A stretch of 64,000 nt of DNA from Rhodobacteraceae bacterium EL53 (GTDB lineage: Bacteria > Pseudomonadota > Alphaproteobacteria > Rhodobacterales > Rhodobacteraceae): assembly GCA_900313015.1 (NCBI GenBank), contig OMPR01000010.1, positions 62,001 through 126,000 on the forward strand, given 5' to 3'. Every line of letters begins with the position of its first letter. Positions within the stretch are counted from its first letter, which is position 1. Shown piece by piece: positions 26,138-35,046 of this stretch. Position numbers and translations under genes: made by a program. The notes beneath the pieces are model-generated. The model was given only the letters and a program-made list of their open reading frames with translations, made no database searches and had not been told where the DNA came from.

Positions 26138-26174
26138 AAATTGGGCCGGTCCGGGATCCGGACCGGCCCGATTT
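26138..26174 (+). terminator. Strong hairpin in the dnaK-dnaJ gap (possible partial terminator or RNA stabiliser)
   Basis: A 12-bp perfect stem (26143-26154 with 26158-26169) closes a 3-base GAT loop and can be extended by a G-T wobble and further A-T pairs to about 17 bp. Only a short T-rich stretch follows, so it is either a weak terminator or a barrier to 3' exonucleases that raises dnaK over dnaJ. Confidence 0.6.
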
Positions 26175-26197
26175 CGTTGAGGCAGAAGGAAAAACCG

Positions 26198-27352
26198 ATG
26201 TCAAAACGTGACTATTACGATGTGCTCGGCGTGTCCAAGGGCGCGTCTGCGGCTGAGATCAAGAAGGGTTTTCGCGCAAAGGCCAAAGAACTTCACCCTG
26301 ACCGCAACACAGACAACCCTGACGCCGAAGCTCAGTTCAAAGAAGCTGGCGAAGCGTATGAGGTCCTGAAAGACGAAGAGAAAAAAGCAGCCTATGACCG
26401 CTTTGGTCATGCCGCCTTTGAAAACGGTATGGGCGGTGGCGGTCAGCAACGACCAGGCCAAGGCTTTGGCAGCGGCGATTTTTCATCTGCGTTTTCGGAT
26501 GTGTTTGATGATCTGTTCGGCGACTTTATGGGTGGCCAACGTCAAGGCGGCGGTGGTCGTCGTGCAGCGCGTGGATCTGATCTGCGTTACAACTTGCGGA
26601 TCTCACTGGATGATGCCTTTGCTGGCATGCAAAAGACCATCAATGTGCCGACTGCCGTGGGCTGTTCTTCGTGTGACGGAACCGGGGCCGAAGGTGGTGT
26701 AGAACCCACTACTTGCCCGACCTGTTCGGGCATGGGGAAAGTACGTGCACAGCAGGGGTTCTTTACGGTTGAACGTACTTGCCCGACCTGTTCGGGTTTA
26801 GGGCAGATCATCAAGAACCCATGTAAATCGTGTCAGGGTGCAGGTCGTGTCGAAAAAGACCGCGCGCTGTCTGTCAACATTCCAGTTGGCGTTGAAACCG
26901 GTACGCGTATTCGTCTTGCTGGCGAAGGCGAAGCTGGCATGCGCGGTGGTCCTCCGGGTGATCTCTACATCTTTGTAGAGGTGACGCAGCACGATCTGTT
27001 TGAACGCGATGGTGTGAACCTTTATTGCCGCGTACCGGTGTCTATGGCCAAGGCTGCGTTGGGTGGGGCTATCGAAGTTCCCACGATTGACGGCGGGCGT
27101 GGTCGCGTACAAATCCCGGGCGGTAGCCAATCTGGGCGTCAGATGCGTTTGCGTGGCAAAGGTATGCCAGCCCTTCGTGGTGCAGGCGTTGGTGATATGT
27201 TTATTGAGTTGGCCGTTGAAACCCCGGTCAATTTGACAGCACGTCAAAAAGAGATCCTGCAAGAGTTTGAGGATCTGAGTGAAGACAACAACCCTGAGAG
27301 CAAATCGTTCTTCTCTTCCGTCAAATCCTTTTGGGACGGCATGAAGGGTTAA
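26198..27352 (+). CDS. dnaJ: Chaperone protein DnaJ (Hsp40)
   Basis: The 384-residue protein has the J domain ([19 protein letters not shown] in LHPDRNTDN), a glycine/phenylalanine region, the zinc centre with four CxxCxGxG repeats beginning [24 protein letters not shown] and CKSCQGAG, and two C-terminal peptide-binding domains. It delivers substrates to DnaK and stimulates its ATPase. ATG 26198 follows AGAAGGA; an upstream in-frame start lies inside the intergenic hairpin and is not credible. A terminator follows at 27373. Confidence 0.98.
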   Translation: MSKRDYYDVLGVSKGASAAEIKKGFRAKAKELHPDRNTDNPDAEAQFKEAGEAYEVLKDEEKKAAYDRFGHAAFENGMGGGGQQRPGQGFGSGDFSSAFSDVFDDLFGDFMGGQRQGGGGRRAARGSDLRYNLRISLDDAFAGMQKTINVPTAVGCSSCDGTGAEGGVEPTTCPTCSGMGKVRAQQGFFTVERTCPTCSGLGQIIKNPCKSCQGAGRVEKDRALSVNIPVGVETGTRIRLAGEGEAGMRGGPPGDLYIFVEVTQHDLFERDGVNLYCRVPVSMAKAALGGAIEVPTIDGGRGRVQIPGGSQSGRQMRLRGKGMPALRGAGVGDMFIELAVETPVNLTARQKEILQEFEDLSEDNNPESKSFFSSVKSFWDGMKG

Positions 27353-27372
27353 GTACTCTTGATTTTGAAAAG

Positions 27373-27406
27373 AAGGGGCCGCCTTGTCAAAAGGGTGGCC
27401 CTTTTT
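27373..27406 (+). terminator. Intrinsic terminator after dnaJ
   Basis: The stem GGGGCCGCC (27375-27383) pairs with GGGTGGCCC (27393-27401) including G-T pairs, around a 9-base loop, and is followed by five T residues. It ends the dnaK-dnaJ operon. Confidence 0.8.
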
Positions 27407-27498
27407 GCATCTGGAATACATGATAAGTCCAGTTTTCCTATCCAGAACTTACATTTTGGATATTGAAACCTCTACCAACCCCTGTGATGTAGGTGCCA

Positions 27499-27584
27499 AC
27501 CGTTGGGGTGCCTTCTAAGGCTGAGAGATGTTCGCGCATTAACCCATCGAACCTGATCCGGGCAATTCCGGCGTAGGAAACGGT
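27499..27584 (+). ncRNA. TPP riboswitch (THI box)
   Basis: The region contains the conserved TPP aptamer elements: GGGGTGCC (27505-27512), CTGAGA (27521-27526), ACCC, GAACCTGATC (27549-27558) and GCGTAGGAAA (27571-27580). The closing helix P1 is a perfect 6-bp pairing of ACCGTT (27499-27504) with AACGGT (27579-27584). It lies 61 bases before thiD and should lower expression of the whole thi operon when thiamine diphosphate is plentiful. No clear T-run terminator follows, so control is more likely at translation start or by another route. Confidence 0.95.
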
Positions 27585-27645
27585 AAATGTGTCAAGACGA
27601 CCCTCCCGTGCCCGGCGTTGCCCCTTTATTTTGGTGGAGCAACAT

Positions 27646-28446
27646 ATGGCGCAAATCGCCCTAACAATTGCAGGATCTGATAGCGGAGGCGGGGCCGGTA
27701 TTCAGGCTGATCTCAAGGCGATGTCAGCGTTGGGCGTGTATGGTGCCAGTGTCATTACTGCGGTGACCGCACAAAATACACAGGCTGTGACGGCTGTGCA
27801 TGGCATTCCCTTGGACGTGATCGCGGCCCAGATTGATGCGGTGCTGTCTGATCTGAATGTCGGGGCCATTAAGATTGGCATGCTGGCCACACCAGAGATT
27901 ATTCAAACCGTTTCCAATGGCATTGCCAGTTTTTCTGGGCCGATTGTGCTGGACCCGGTGATGATCGCTAAATCCGGAGATGCATTGTTGGCACGAGAGG
28001 CTGTGCAAACATTGCGCGATGTGTTGCTGCCACGCGCGACTGTCCTAACACCGAATTTACCTGAAGCTGCCTGTTTGTTGGAATGCATGGTCGCAGAGAC
28101 TCCTGCTGAAATGGCTCAACAAGGGGCGGCGCTTTGTGGCTTAGGGGCACAGGCAGTTCTGATGAAAGGCGGACATGCCGACGGGGTTGTGTGTCACGAT
28201 TTGCTGGTATCTGCCGACACCATTCTGGGGGATTATAGCGCACCCCGGCGCGAGACCAAGAACACACATGGCACAGGCTGTACGCTATCCTCATCGATCG
28301 CTGCTGGTTTGGCCAAAGGCTTGGATCTGCCAGATGCGATAAAAGGTGCGCATGAATATCTCCAGGGTGCAATTGCGCAAGCCGATACCTTGGGCGTGGG
28401 CCATGGTCACGGCCCGGTGCATCATTTCCATCGGACTTGGGGATGA
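27646..28446 (+). CDS. thiD: Hydroxymethylpyrimidine/phosphomethylpyrimidine kinase
   Basis: The 266-residue ribokinase-fold enzyme starts MAQIALTIAGSDSGGGAGIQADLK, which is the ThiD signature, and ends with the anion-hole segment KNTHGTGCTLSSSIAAGL. It phosphorylates HMP twice to HMP diphosphate. ATG 27646 follows TGGAG at 7 bases; the longer open frame from 27589 would start next to the riboswitch. It is the first gene of the riboswitch-controlled operon and overlaps thiO by ATGA. Confidence 0.95.
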   Translation: MAQIALTIAGSDSGGGAGIQADLKAMSALGVYGASVITAVTAQNTQAVTAVHGIPLDVIAAQIDAVLSDLNVGAIKIGMLATPEIIQTVSNGIASFSGPIVLDPVMIAKSGDALLAREAVQTLRDVLLPRATVLTPNLPEAACLLECMVAETPAEMAQQGAALCGLGAQAVLMKGGHADGVVCHDLLVSADTILGDYSAPRRETKNTHGTGCTLSSSIAAGLAKGLDLPDAIKGAHEYLQGAIAQADTLGVGHGHGPVHHFHRTWG

Positions 28447-29420
28447 GCGATGTTGCCGTCATAGGCGCCGGTGTTGCCGGTCTTGCTGTTGCAACCGAAT
28501 TGGTCGCGGGTGGGGCAAAGGTTGACGTGTACGATCCGGCTGGTCCACCGGGTCCGCATGGCTGTTCTTGGTGGGCGGGTGGTATGCTTGCACCATGGTG
28601 TGAGTTTGAAAATGCCGAAGAACCTGTTTTGCGGTTGGGTCAAAAGGCCATTGAGTGGTGGGCGAGCAAAACTGAGATCACGCGCAAGGGCACGTTGGTC
28701 GTCGCCAGCGCCAGAGATCTGCCAGATCTGCGTCGGTTCGCACGGCGGACCGAGGCGTACTATGAGGTCGCGCGTGAAGACATTGCCCAATTAGAACCTG
28801 ATTTGTCCCGTTTCGGAAAGGGGCTGCATTTCGAACAAGAGGCGCACCTTGATCCACGCAAGGCGCTACAGGATCTGTACCGAGGGTTGGTCGACAACAA
28901 GGTAACGTTTCATCGCCAACTTGCGCCACCTCGATTGCCGCTTTCTGTGGATTGCCGGGGACTACATGCACGTGACACGTTGCATGATCTGCGCGGGGTC
29001 AAGGGTGAGATGTTGATCATTCGCTGCCCAGATGTGATTCTAACAAGGCCTATTCGCCTGCTTCACCCGCGCATGCCACTGTACATCGTGCCGCGAGGGG
29101 ATGGAATCTACATGCTGGGCGCGACGATGATTGAAAGCGAAGACAGCAGCCGGATCACTGCGCGATCGATGCTGGAGTTGCTGAGTGCGGCCTATGCCCT
29201 GAATCCCGCCTTTGGCGAGGCTGAGGTGCTTGAGATCGGCGTTGATCTGCGGCCTGCCTTTGCTGACAACCTGCCTCGTATTCGAAGGTTGGGGCGAACC
29301 GTTTATGCCAACGGTCTCTATCGTCATGGCTATTTGCTTGCGCCTGCCTTGGCGCAAGGCGTGGCGGATCTGGTGCTGGAAAATAAATATTCGGAGATGG
29401 TCGATGAAGATCGTGCTTAA
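28443..29420 (+). CDS. thiO: Glycine oxidase (thiazole branch of thiamine synthesis)
   Basis: The 325-residue FAD enzyme starts SDVAVIGAGVAGLAVATEL, a Rossmann FAD loop, and has GCSWWAGGMLAPWCE and a later YIVPRGDGIYMLGATM as in ThiO. It oxidises glycine to the imine used by ThiG to build the thiazole ring under aerobic conditions. It starts within the thiD stop (ATGA) and overlaps thiS by 17 bases. Confidence 0.9.
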   Translation: MSDVAVIGAGVAGLAVATELVAGGAKVDVYDPAGPPGPHGCSWWAGGMLAPWCEFENAEEPVLRLGQKAIEWWASKTEITRKGTLVVASARDLPDLRRFARRTEAYYEVAREDIAQLEPDLSRFGKGLHFEQEAHLDPRKALQDLYRGLVDNKVTFHRQLAPPRLPLSVDCRGLHARDTLHDLRGVKGEMLIIRCPDVILTRPIRLLHPRMPLYIVPRGDGIYMLGATMIESEDSSRITARSMLELLSAAYALNPAFGEAEVLEIGVDLRPAFADNLPRIRRLGRTVYANGLYRHGYLLAPALAQGVADLVLENKYSEMVDEDRA

Positions 29421-29598
29421 TGGTGAACCCCGTGTCGTGGGCGCTGAAACCTTGTCTGCCTTGCTAGAGGAGTGTGGCTTTACAGGCCGCGTTGCCACGG
29501 CAGTAAACGAAGGGTTTGTGCCAGCGTCCTTGCGCATCGCGCACATACTAAAAGATGGCGACCGGGTCGAAGTGCTCGCGCCGATGCAGGGGGGCTGA
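29404..29598 (+). CDS. thiS: Sulfur carrier protein ThiS
   Basis: The 64-residue ubiquitin-like protein starts MKIVLNGEPRVVGAETLSAL and ends with the required Gly-Gly, LAPMQGG, which is adenylated and converted to a thiocarboxylate that gives sulfur to the thiazole ring. ATG 29404 lies inside the end of thiO, and thiG begins 3 bases after the stop. A longer frame from 29212 is only a read-through of the thiO region. Confidence 0.92.
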   Translation: MKIVLNGEPRVVGAETLSALLEECGFTGRVATAVNEGFVPASLRIAHILKDGDRVEVLAPMQGG

Positions 29599-29601
29599 GG
29601 G

Positions 29602-30366
29602 ATGCGAACCTTTTATGGGACGGAATTGGCGAACCCTTTGATGCTGGGCACGGCACAATATCCCAGCCCCGCAATTCTTGAGCAGGCGTTTCGTGAAAGC
29701 GGCGCGGCGGTGGCAACGGTGTCTTTACGCCGTGAAGGCGGCGCCGGGCAGACATTTTGGCAGATGATCCAAGATTTGGGTGTGAATATCCTGCCAAACA
29801 CAGCCGGATGCCACACAGTGAAAGAAACGGTCACAACTGCTCATATGGCCCGTGAGGTGTTTGATACCCGTTGGATCAAGCTGGAACTCATCGGTCATAC
29901 AGACAGCTTGCAACCGGATGTGTTTCAACTGGTCGAGGCAGCGCGCATTTTAACCGAAGACGGATTTCAGGTCTTTCCCTACACGACGGACGATTTGGTC
30001 GTGGGCGAACATCTGCTTGAGGCCGGATGCGAAGTGTTGATGCCTTGGGGGGCCCCGATCGGGTCTGGACGGGGTTTGAACAATGAATACGCCCTGCGCG
30101 CGATGCGGTCTGAATTCCCTGATACCCCGCTGGTTGTGGATGCTGGGATTGGTCGCCCCTCCCATGCCGCCCATGCGATGGAGTTGGGATATGACGCGGT
30201 CCTGCTGAACACGGCGGTTGCCCGCGCGGGGGAGCCGCCAATGATGGCTAAGGCGATGGCTTTGGCAGTCGAAGCCGGGCGTTTGGCCTTTGAGGCTGAC
30301 CCAATTGAGGCCCGCGATATGGCCGAAGCCTCCACTCCGGTTATTGGAAAGGCGTTTTTGTCATGA
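29602..30366 (+). CDS. thiG: Thiazole synthase
   Basis: The 254-residue TIM-barrel enzyme combines deoxyxylulose 5-phosphate, dehydroglycine and ThiS thiocarboxylate. The Schiff-base lysine is K93 in WIKLELIG. Conserved parts include [38 protein letters not shown] and [11 protein letters not shown]. The loop [11 protein letters not shown] differs slightly from the usual APIGSGLGI but the catalytic parts are intact. It overlaps thiE by ATGA. Confidence 0.93.
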   Translation: MRTFYGTELANPLMLGTAQYPSPAILEQAFRESGAAVATVSLRREGGAGQTFWQMIQDLGVNILPNTAGCHTVKETVTTAHMAREVFDTRWIKLELIGHTDSLQPDVFQLVEAARILTEDGFQVFPYTTDDLVVGEHLLEAGCEVLMPWGAPIGSGRGLNNEYALRAMRSEFPDTPLVVDAGIGRPSHAAHAMELGYDAVLLNTAVARAGEPPMMAKAMALAVEAGRLAFEADPIEARDMAEASTPVIGKAFLS

Positions 30367-30959
30367 GCCTTGATCGTTTCTATCCCATATTTGATCACAC
30401 GGATTGGTTAGAGCGGGTGCTCCCCTTGGGCATCAAATTGGTGCAACTGCGGATCAAGGATCAACCGGATGCGGTAATCCGCGAACAGATCGCCAAAGGG
30501 CGAGATCTGTGTGCCCAATATGGGTGTACCCTAGTTATCAATGACTATTGGCAAGCGGCCATTGATTTGGGCGTTGAGTGGCTGCATTTGGGTCAAGAGG
30601 ATTTGGACGAGGCTGATCTGAAAGCTATCCAAAAAGCGGGTCTAAAGCTGGGCGTTTCCACACATGACGATGATGAATTGGAACGAGTTCTTGCGATGAA
30701 CCCTGCCTATGTGGCGCTGGGACCGGTCTACCCAACTATCTTGAAAAAGATGAAGTGGCACCAGCAAGGCCTGCCGCGTGTGACGGAATGGAAAGAGCGG
30801 GTTGGGAGTATCCCACTGGTCGGGATCGGCGGGATGAGTGTTGAGCGTGCGCCCGGTGTGCTAGAGGCCGGTGCTGATATTGTGTCTGCCGTGACGGACA
30901 TAACCCTCAACGCAGATCCCGAAGCGCGCGTTCGTCAATGGATCGAGGCCACACGGTGA
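30363..30959 (+). CDS. thiE: Thiamine-phosphate synthase, atypical loop
   Basis: The 198-residue TIM barrel joins HMP diphosphate and thiazole phosphate. Typical parts are [38 protein letters not shown] and [26 protein letters not shown]. The loop after [10 protein letters not shown] reads [11 protein letters not shown] instead of the usual TPTKPDA-type diphosphate loop, so this is a variant form, and the protein is also a little shorter at the N-terminus. The operon supports the ThiE role. GTGA overlap with thiF. Confidence 0.85.
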   Translation: MSLDRFYPIFDHTDWLERVLPLGIKLVQLRIKDQPDAVIREQIAKGRDLCAQYGCTLVINDYWQAAIDLGVEWLHLGQEDLDEADLKAIQKAGLKLGVSTHDDDELERVLAMNPAYVALGPVYPTILKKMKWHQQGLPRVTEWKERVGSIPLVGIGGMSVERAPGVLEAGADIVSAVTDITLNADPEARVRQWIEATR

Positions 30960-31921
30960 ACAGGTATGCCCGTCAGATGATCCTACCCGAGGTCGGGGCC
31001 TCAGGGCAGGAGCGCTTGTCGGCCGCGCGGGTGTTAGTGATCGGTGCGGGTGGCTTGGCAGCTCCTGTATTGCCCTTGCTTGCGGGGGCTGGTGTTGGCC
31101 ACCTGACAATTGTGGATGGGGACACAGTTGATTTGTCAAACCTACACCGCCAGACGTTGTTTTCTGAGGGCGATTGCGGTCAGCTCAAAGCGGAAATTAC
31201 CGCACAACGCTGCCGCGAATTGAACCGTGACATCGAAGTAGTTGCAAAGAATCAGGCTCTAACAAGTGAAAATGCCACTGATTTGATCGCAAACGCAGAT
31301 CTGGTTCTGGATTGTGCCGATAGTTATGCAGCGACCTATATGCTGAGCGATACATGTCTGACATTGGGTAAACCCCTGATCAGCGCATCGGTGTTGGGTT
31401 TGGGGGGATATGTAGGCGGGTTCTGTGGCGGTGCACCGTCTGTGCGCGCCATTTTTCCTGACGCGCCGGACAGCGGTGCAAGTTGTGCAACGGCTGGTGT
31501 GTTGGGGCCGGTTGTTGGCCTAATCGGTTCTATGCAAGCGCAGACGGCGCTTGCCGTTTTGCTGGGACTTGATCCATCGCCGCTGGGTCAGATCATGCAG
31601 TTTGATGCGCAAAACTATCGTAGTACCTCGTTTCGATTTGATGACGCACCCGAGCCGGATCAAAGTCTGCGATTTGTCGGGCTGCCTGAGCTAACCGACA
31701 GTGATCTGATCATCGAATTGCGCGGTGTGGATGAGGCCCCAGAACCAATCCTGCCCACCGCGAACCGAATTCCACCAGATGAGGTGCTGAACCACCTCCC
31801 TGATCCCAGCACACGCATTGCGTTGTGTTGCGCAACGGGCTTGCGGGCTTGGCGCACGGCAGAACGCATTCAACAGAATTGGCCTGGCGATATTGTTCTT
31901 GTCGCGGCTACTACTTCCTAA
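30956..31921 (+). CDS. thiF: ThiS adenylyltransferase ThiF with a C-terminal rhodanese-like tail
   Basis: The 321-residue E1-type enzyme starts [20 protein letters not shown] and has the ATP-binding VIGAGGLAAP and the acceptor cysteine C177 in SCATAGVLGPVVG. The usual zinc CxxC after it (PCYRC in E. coli) is replaced by PSVRA, so the first zinc pair is lost. The last ~75 residues look like a short rhodanese-like domain, with CCATGLRAWR (C291/C292). It activates the ThiS C-terminus. GTG start, coupled to thiE by 4 bases. Confidence 0.85.
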   Translation: MNRYARQMILPEVGASGQERLSAARVLVIGAGGLAAPVLPLLAGAGVGHLTIVDGDTVDLSNLHRQTLFSEGDCGQLKAEITAQRCRELNRDIEVVAKNQALTSENATDLIANADLVLDCADSYAATYMLSDTCLTLGKPLISASVLGLGGYVGGFCGGAPSVRAIFPDAPDSGASCATAGVLGPVVGLIGSMQAQTALAVLLGLDPSPLGQIMQFDAQNYRSTSFRFDDAPEPDQSLRFVGLPELTDSDLIIELRGVDEAPEPILPTANRIPPDEVLNHLPDPSTRIALCCATGLRAWRTAERIQQNWPGDIVLVAATTS

Positions 31922-31939
31922 ATCAAGGGAACCACACAC

Positions 31940-32875
31940 ATGAAAAAATTGGTTACAGCACTGGCGCTGTTTGCAGCGACCCCGGCGATGGCCGCCGACA
32001 AAATGACCGTCCTGCTGGATTGGTTCATCAACCCCGACCACGGCCCGATTATTGTGGCGCAGGAAAACGGCTACTTTGCGGATCAAGGGCTTGAGGTCGA
32101 AATTGTGGCCCCGGCAGACCCCTCTGCTCCGCCCCGTCTGGTGGCAGCTGGTCAGGCTGATCTGGCGGTTTCTTATCAACCGCAATTGCATCTTCAGATC
32201 CACGAAGGCCTGCCGTTGAAACGTGTTGGAACCTTGGTTGCGACCCCGTTGAACTGTTTGTTGGTTCTGAAGGACGGTCCAATCAAAACTCCGGCTGACC
32301 TTAAGGGAAAAAAAATCGGGTTTTCGGTCGCAGGTGTAGAAGAGGCGGTTCTAGGCACCGTTCTGGGCAAATACGATGTGGCGCTGAGCGATGTTGAAAT
32401 GATCAATGTCAACTTCTCGCTTTCCCCTTCCTTGATGTCGGGTCAGGTGGATGCCGTTATCGGTGCCTATCGGAACTTTGAGTTGAACCAAATGGACATC
32501 GAAGGCCACCCCGGCACTTGTTTCTACATCGAAGAAGAGGGCGTGCCCGCATATGATGAGCTGATCTATGTCGCGAATCCTGAAAAAATGGATGCCGACA
32601 AGATCGCGCGTTTTCTGGCAGCGACTGAAAAAGCGACCCAATTCATGGTCAACAACCCCGAAGCAAGCTGGAAAGTGTTCTCCTCCACCTCGACCGAGTT
32701 TCAGGATGAGTTGAACGCCCGTGCCTGGGTCGACACCTTGCCACGTTTCGCGTTACGCCCTGCTGGTTTCGATCACGGTCGCTATGCACGGTTCGAGGCG
32801 TTCCTGAATGACAAGGGAATGATCGACAGTGTCAATTCTGTGGATGCCATCACCATCGATGTGACCGCGAAATGA
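31940..32875 (+). CDS. thiY: HMP/formylaminopyrimidine-binding periplasmic protein of an ABC importer (ThiY type)
   Basis: The 311-residue protein has a signal peptide ending PAMAA-DK and the NMT1/ThiY fold: VLLDWFINPDHGPIIVAQE, GQADLAVSYQPQLHL and KKIGFSVAGVEEAVLG. ThiY proteins bind hydroxymethylpyrimidine or its breakdown product in the periplasm and feed the ThiXZ transporter encoded just downstream. It starts 18 bases after thiF and overlaps tenA by ATGA. Confidence 0.9.
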   Translation: MKKLVTALALFAATPAMAADKMTVLLDWFINPDHGPIIVAQENGYFADQGLEVEIVAPADPSAPPRLVAAGQADLAVSYQPQLHLQIHEGLPLKRVGTLVATPLNCLLVLKDGPIKTPADLKGKKIGFSVAGVEEAVLGTVLGKYDVALSDVEMINVNFSLSPSLMSGQVDAVIGAYRNFELNQMDIEGHPGTCFYIEEEGVPAYDELIYVANPEKMDADKIARFLAATEKATQFMVNNPEASWKVFSSTSTEFQDELNARAWVDTLPRFALRPAGFDHGRYARFEAFLNDKGMIDSVNSVDAITIDVTAK

Positions 32876-33555
32876 GTAACGCACCAGAGTATGGCCGCGC
32901 CTTTGGCTTGATGCGCGCAGCCGCGGGCGATGTGTGGCGGGATTATACCCGCCACGCCTTCGTTGAAGGGATGAAAGATGGCACGCTGCCACGCGAGTCG
33001 TTCTTGCACTATCTGCGGCAGGATTATGTGTTCCTGATCCATTTCTCACGTGCTTGGGCACTGGGGGTGGTCAAAGCAGAAACTCATGAAGAGATGCTTG
33101 CCGCGTCGGCAACGGTCAATGGTTTGATCAGCGAAGAGATGAAGTTGCATATCGGCGTGTGTGCCGAGGCCGGAATTTCCCAGGAAGAGCTGTTTTCCAC
33201 ACCCGAGCGGCCTGAAAATCTGGCATATACGCGCTTTGTGCTCGAAGCGGGGTATTCGGGTGATTTCCTGTCTCTGTTGGCTGCATTGGCGCCCTGTGCG
33301 ATGGGCTATGCCGAAATTGGCGCCCGGTTGTCACAGGAGGCGAACAGCGAAACCTATCGCGATTGGATCAACACCTATGCCGGTGAGGACTATCAAGCTT
33401 CCATTCGGTCCGTTGGCGAATTGTTAGAAGGTGCTTTGGTTCGCCGCCTAGGTGAAAATTATGACCAACTGCCCTGTTGGAAAGGGTTATGCCAGACTTT
33501 TGCCACTGCAACTCAGCTTGAAGTTGGGTTTTGGCAAATGGGCATGACCCCGTGA
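32872..33555 (+). CDS. tenA: Aminopyrimidine aminohydrolase TenA
   Basis: The 227-residue helical protein has the TenA core: RQDYVFLIHFSRAWALG, D51 and the catalytic C142 in APCAMGYAEIG, and a glutamate in TQLEVGFWQMG. The cysteine-containing group hydrolyses aminopyrimidine made from degraded thiamine to HMP. Between the ABC binding protein and ATPase genes it points to salvage of pyrimidine taken up from outside. GTGA overlap with thiZ. Confidence 0.92.
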   Translation: MSNAPEYGRAFGLMRAAAGDVWRDYTRHAFVEGMKDGTLPRESFLHYLRQDYVFLIHFSRAWALGVVKAETHEEMLAASATVNGLISEEMKLHIGVCAEAGISQEELFSTPERPENLAYTRFVLEAGYSGDFLSLLAALAPCAMGYAEIGARLSQEANSETYRDWINTYAGEDYQASIRSVGELLEGALVRRLGENYDQLPCWKGLCQTFATATQLEVGFWQMGMTP

Positions 33556-34280
33556 AACCCGCACCCGAAATCACCTTTGTAGGACAGGCGCTCCTCGGAA
33601 GTGGGCAGCTTTTTGCACCGCTTTCACTGACATTGCTTGCAGGGCGGTGGACCTGTTTATTGGGGGGGTCGGGTGTTGGAAAATCAACTGTACTCCGGCT
33701 TATGGCTGGGTTGCAGACGGATGCGGTGTTTGATGGCACCATCCGTGCCTCGGACGGTGCCGACCTTGCCCCCCGCATATCCTATATGGCGCAGGATGAC
33801 CTGTTACTGCCTTGGGCAACTGTGACCCAGAACATTACATTGGGTGCGCGTCTGCGCGGTGAAAAACCAGATCAGGCACGGCTAAAGCGATTGCTTGAAC
33901 GGGTTCGGTTAACGGATCACGCGCAAAAGAAACCAGCGCAATTGTCCGGGGGGCAACGTCAACGGGTCGCGTTGGCGCGGACGCTGATGGAGGACAAACC
34001 TGTCATCTTGTTGGACGAACCGTTTTCAGCGCTGGATGCCCAAACACGGGCGGAAATGCAGGAACTTGCGGTTGAATTGCTTGCCGGGCGCACGGTGCTG
34101 TTGGTCACCCATGATCCGGGTGAGGCCGCGCGGCTTGGGCATGCGATCATGGTGATGGAACAATCAGGCTTAACCCACTGTCCACCGCCAGAAACAGAAG
34201 TGCCGCGTCAGGTGGATGACCTGGAAACATTGGCTGCACAGGCATCGCTTTTGCGTTTGTTACGGGGGGAGGCTGCATGA
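33552..34280 (+). CDS. thiZ: ABC importer ATP-binding protein (ThiZ type)
   Basis: The 242-residue ATPase has Walker A GGSGVGKST, a Q-loop segment (MAQDDLLLPW), signature LSGGQRQR and Walker B VILLDEPFSALD. It powers uptake by ThiX and ThiY. It starts within the tenA stop (GTGA) and overlaps the permease gene by ATGA. Confidence 0.9.
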   Translation: MKPAPEITFVGQALLGSGQLFAPLSLTLLAGRWTCLLGGSGVGKSTVLRLMAGLQTDAVFDGTIRASDGADLAPRISYMAQDDLLLPWATVTQNITLGARLRGEKPDQARLKRLLERVRLTDHAQKKPAQLSGGQRQRVALARTLMEDKPVILLDEPFSALDAQTRAEMQELAVELLAGRTVLLVTHDPGEAARLGHAIMVMEQSGLTHCPPPETEVPRQVDDLETLAAQASLLRLLRGEAA

Positions 34281-35011
34281 GATATCTCCCTGCGCTGGCC
34301 GCAGCCGTGTTCGCCATGGCTGTTTGGCAGACTGTTGTCAGCCTGACCGACCTGCCAAAGTTCATCTTACCCGGGCCCATGCTGGTGGCAGAAACGTGGT
34401 GGAAAAGCCGATGGCTGATCGCTGAACATACCCTGACGACAGGTATTGAGGTGTTGATCGGACTGGCGGCAGGGGCCGCATTGGGGATTCTGACTGCCAT
34501 CCAATTGGCGACATCGCGAATGGCGCGCGTGTTGGTGCAGCCGATGTTGGTCTTTACACAGGCGTTGCCGGTGTTTGCTCTGGCCCCGATCCTGACCCTT
34601 TGGTTGGGCTACGGGCTATGGTCCAAGGTCGCAATGGCTGTGTTGATAATCTACTTTCCTGTGACGTCGTCGTTCTTTGATGGCTTGATGCGCACGCCGC
34701 CCGGTTATCTGGATCTGGCGCGCACGATGCAGGCCACGTCCCGCGCCGTGTTGTGGCAAATCCGCGTTCCTGCGGCGCTTCCGAATTTGGCGTCTGGGCT
34801 AAGGTTGGCCGCTGTTTATGCACCGATTGGGGCTGTGATTGGGGAATGGGTCGGCGCCTCCAAAGGGTTGGGGTATTTGATGCTGCTAGCCAATGGACGG
34901 GCTAAAACGGACCTGATGTTCGCGGCGATGTTGACGCTTGGGGTGTTGTCGGTGTTGCTGCATATCGCTGTGCGCAAAGCGACGGCGCCGATGGCGGGTG
35001 AGGCGCGTTAA
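34277..35011 (+). CDS. thiX: ABC importer permease (ThiX type)
   Basis: The 244-residue inner-membrane protein has about six helices and the EAA-type loop in the segment MRTPPGYLDLARTMQATS followed by IRVPAALPNLASGLRLA. This is the SsuC/TauC/ThiX permease class. It is the last gene of the thi operon, and the 35-base gap before radC carries no clear terminator. Confidence 0.9.
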   Translation: MRYLPALAAAVFAMAVWQTVVSLTDLPKFILPGPMLVAETWWKSRWLIAEHTLTTGIEVLIGLAAGAALGILTAIQLATSRMARVLVQPMLVFTQALPVFALAPILTLWLGYGLWSKVAMAVLIIYFPVTSSFFDGLMRTPPGYLDLARTMQATSRAVLWQIRVPAALPNLASGLRLAAVYAPIGAVIGEWVGASKGLGYLMLLANGRAKTDLMFAAMLTLGVLSVLLHIAVRKATAPMAGEAR

Positions 35012-35046
35012 CCTTTCGGAAACTGCTTCGGGCCAAAAGTTAAGGT

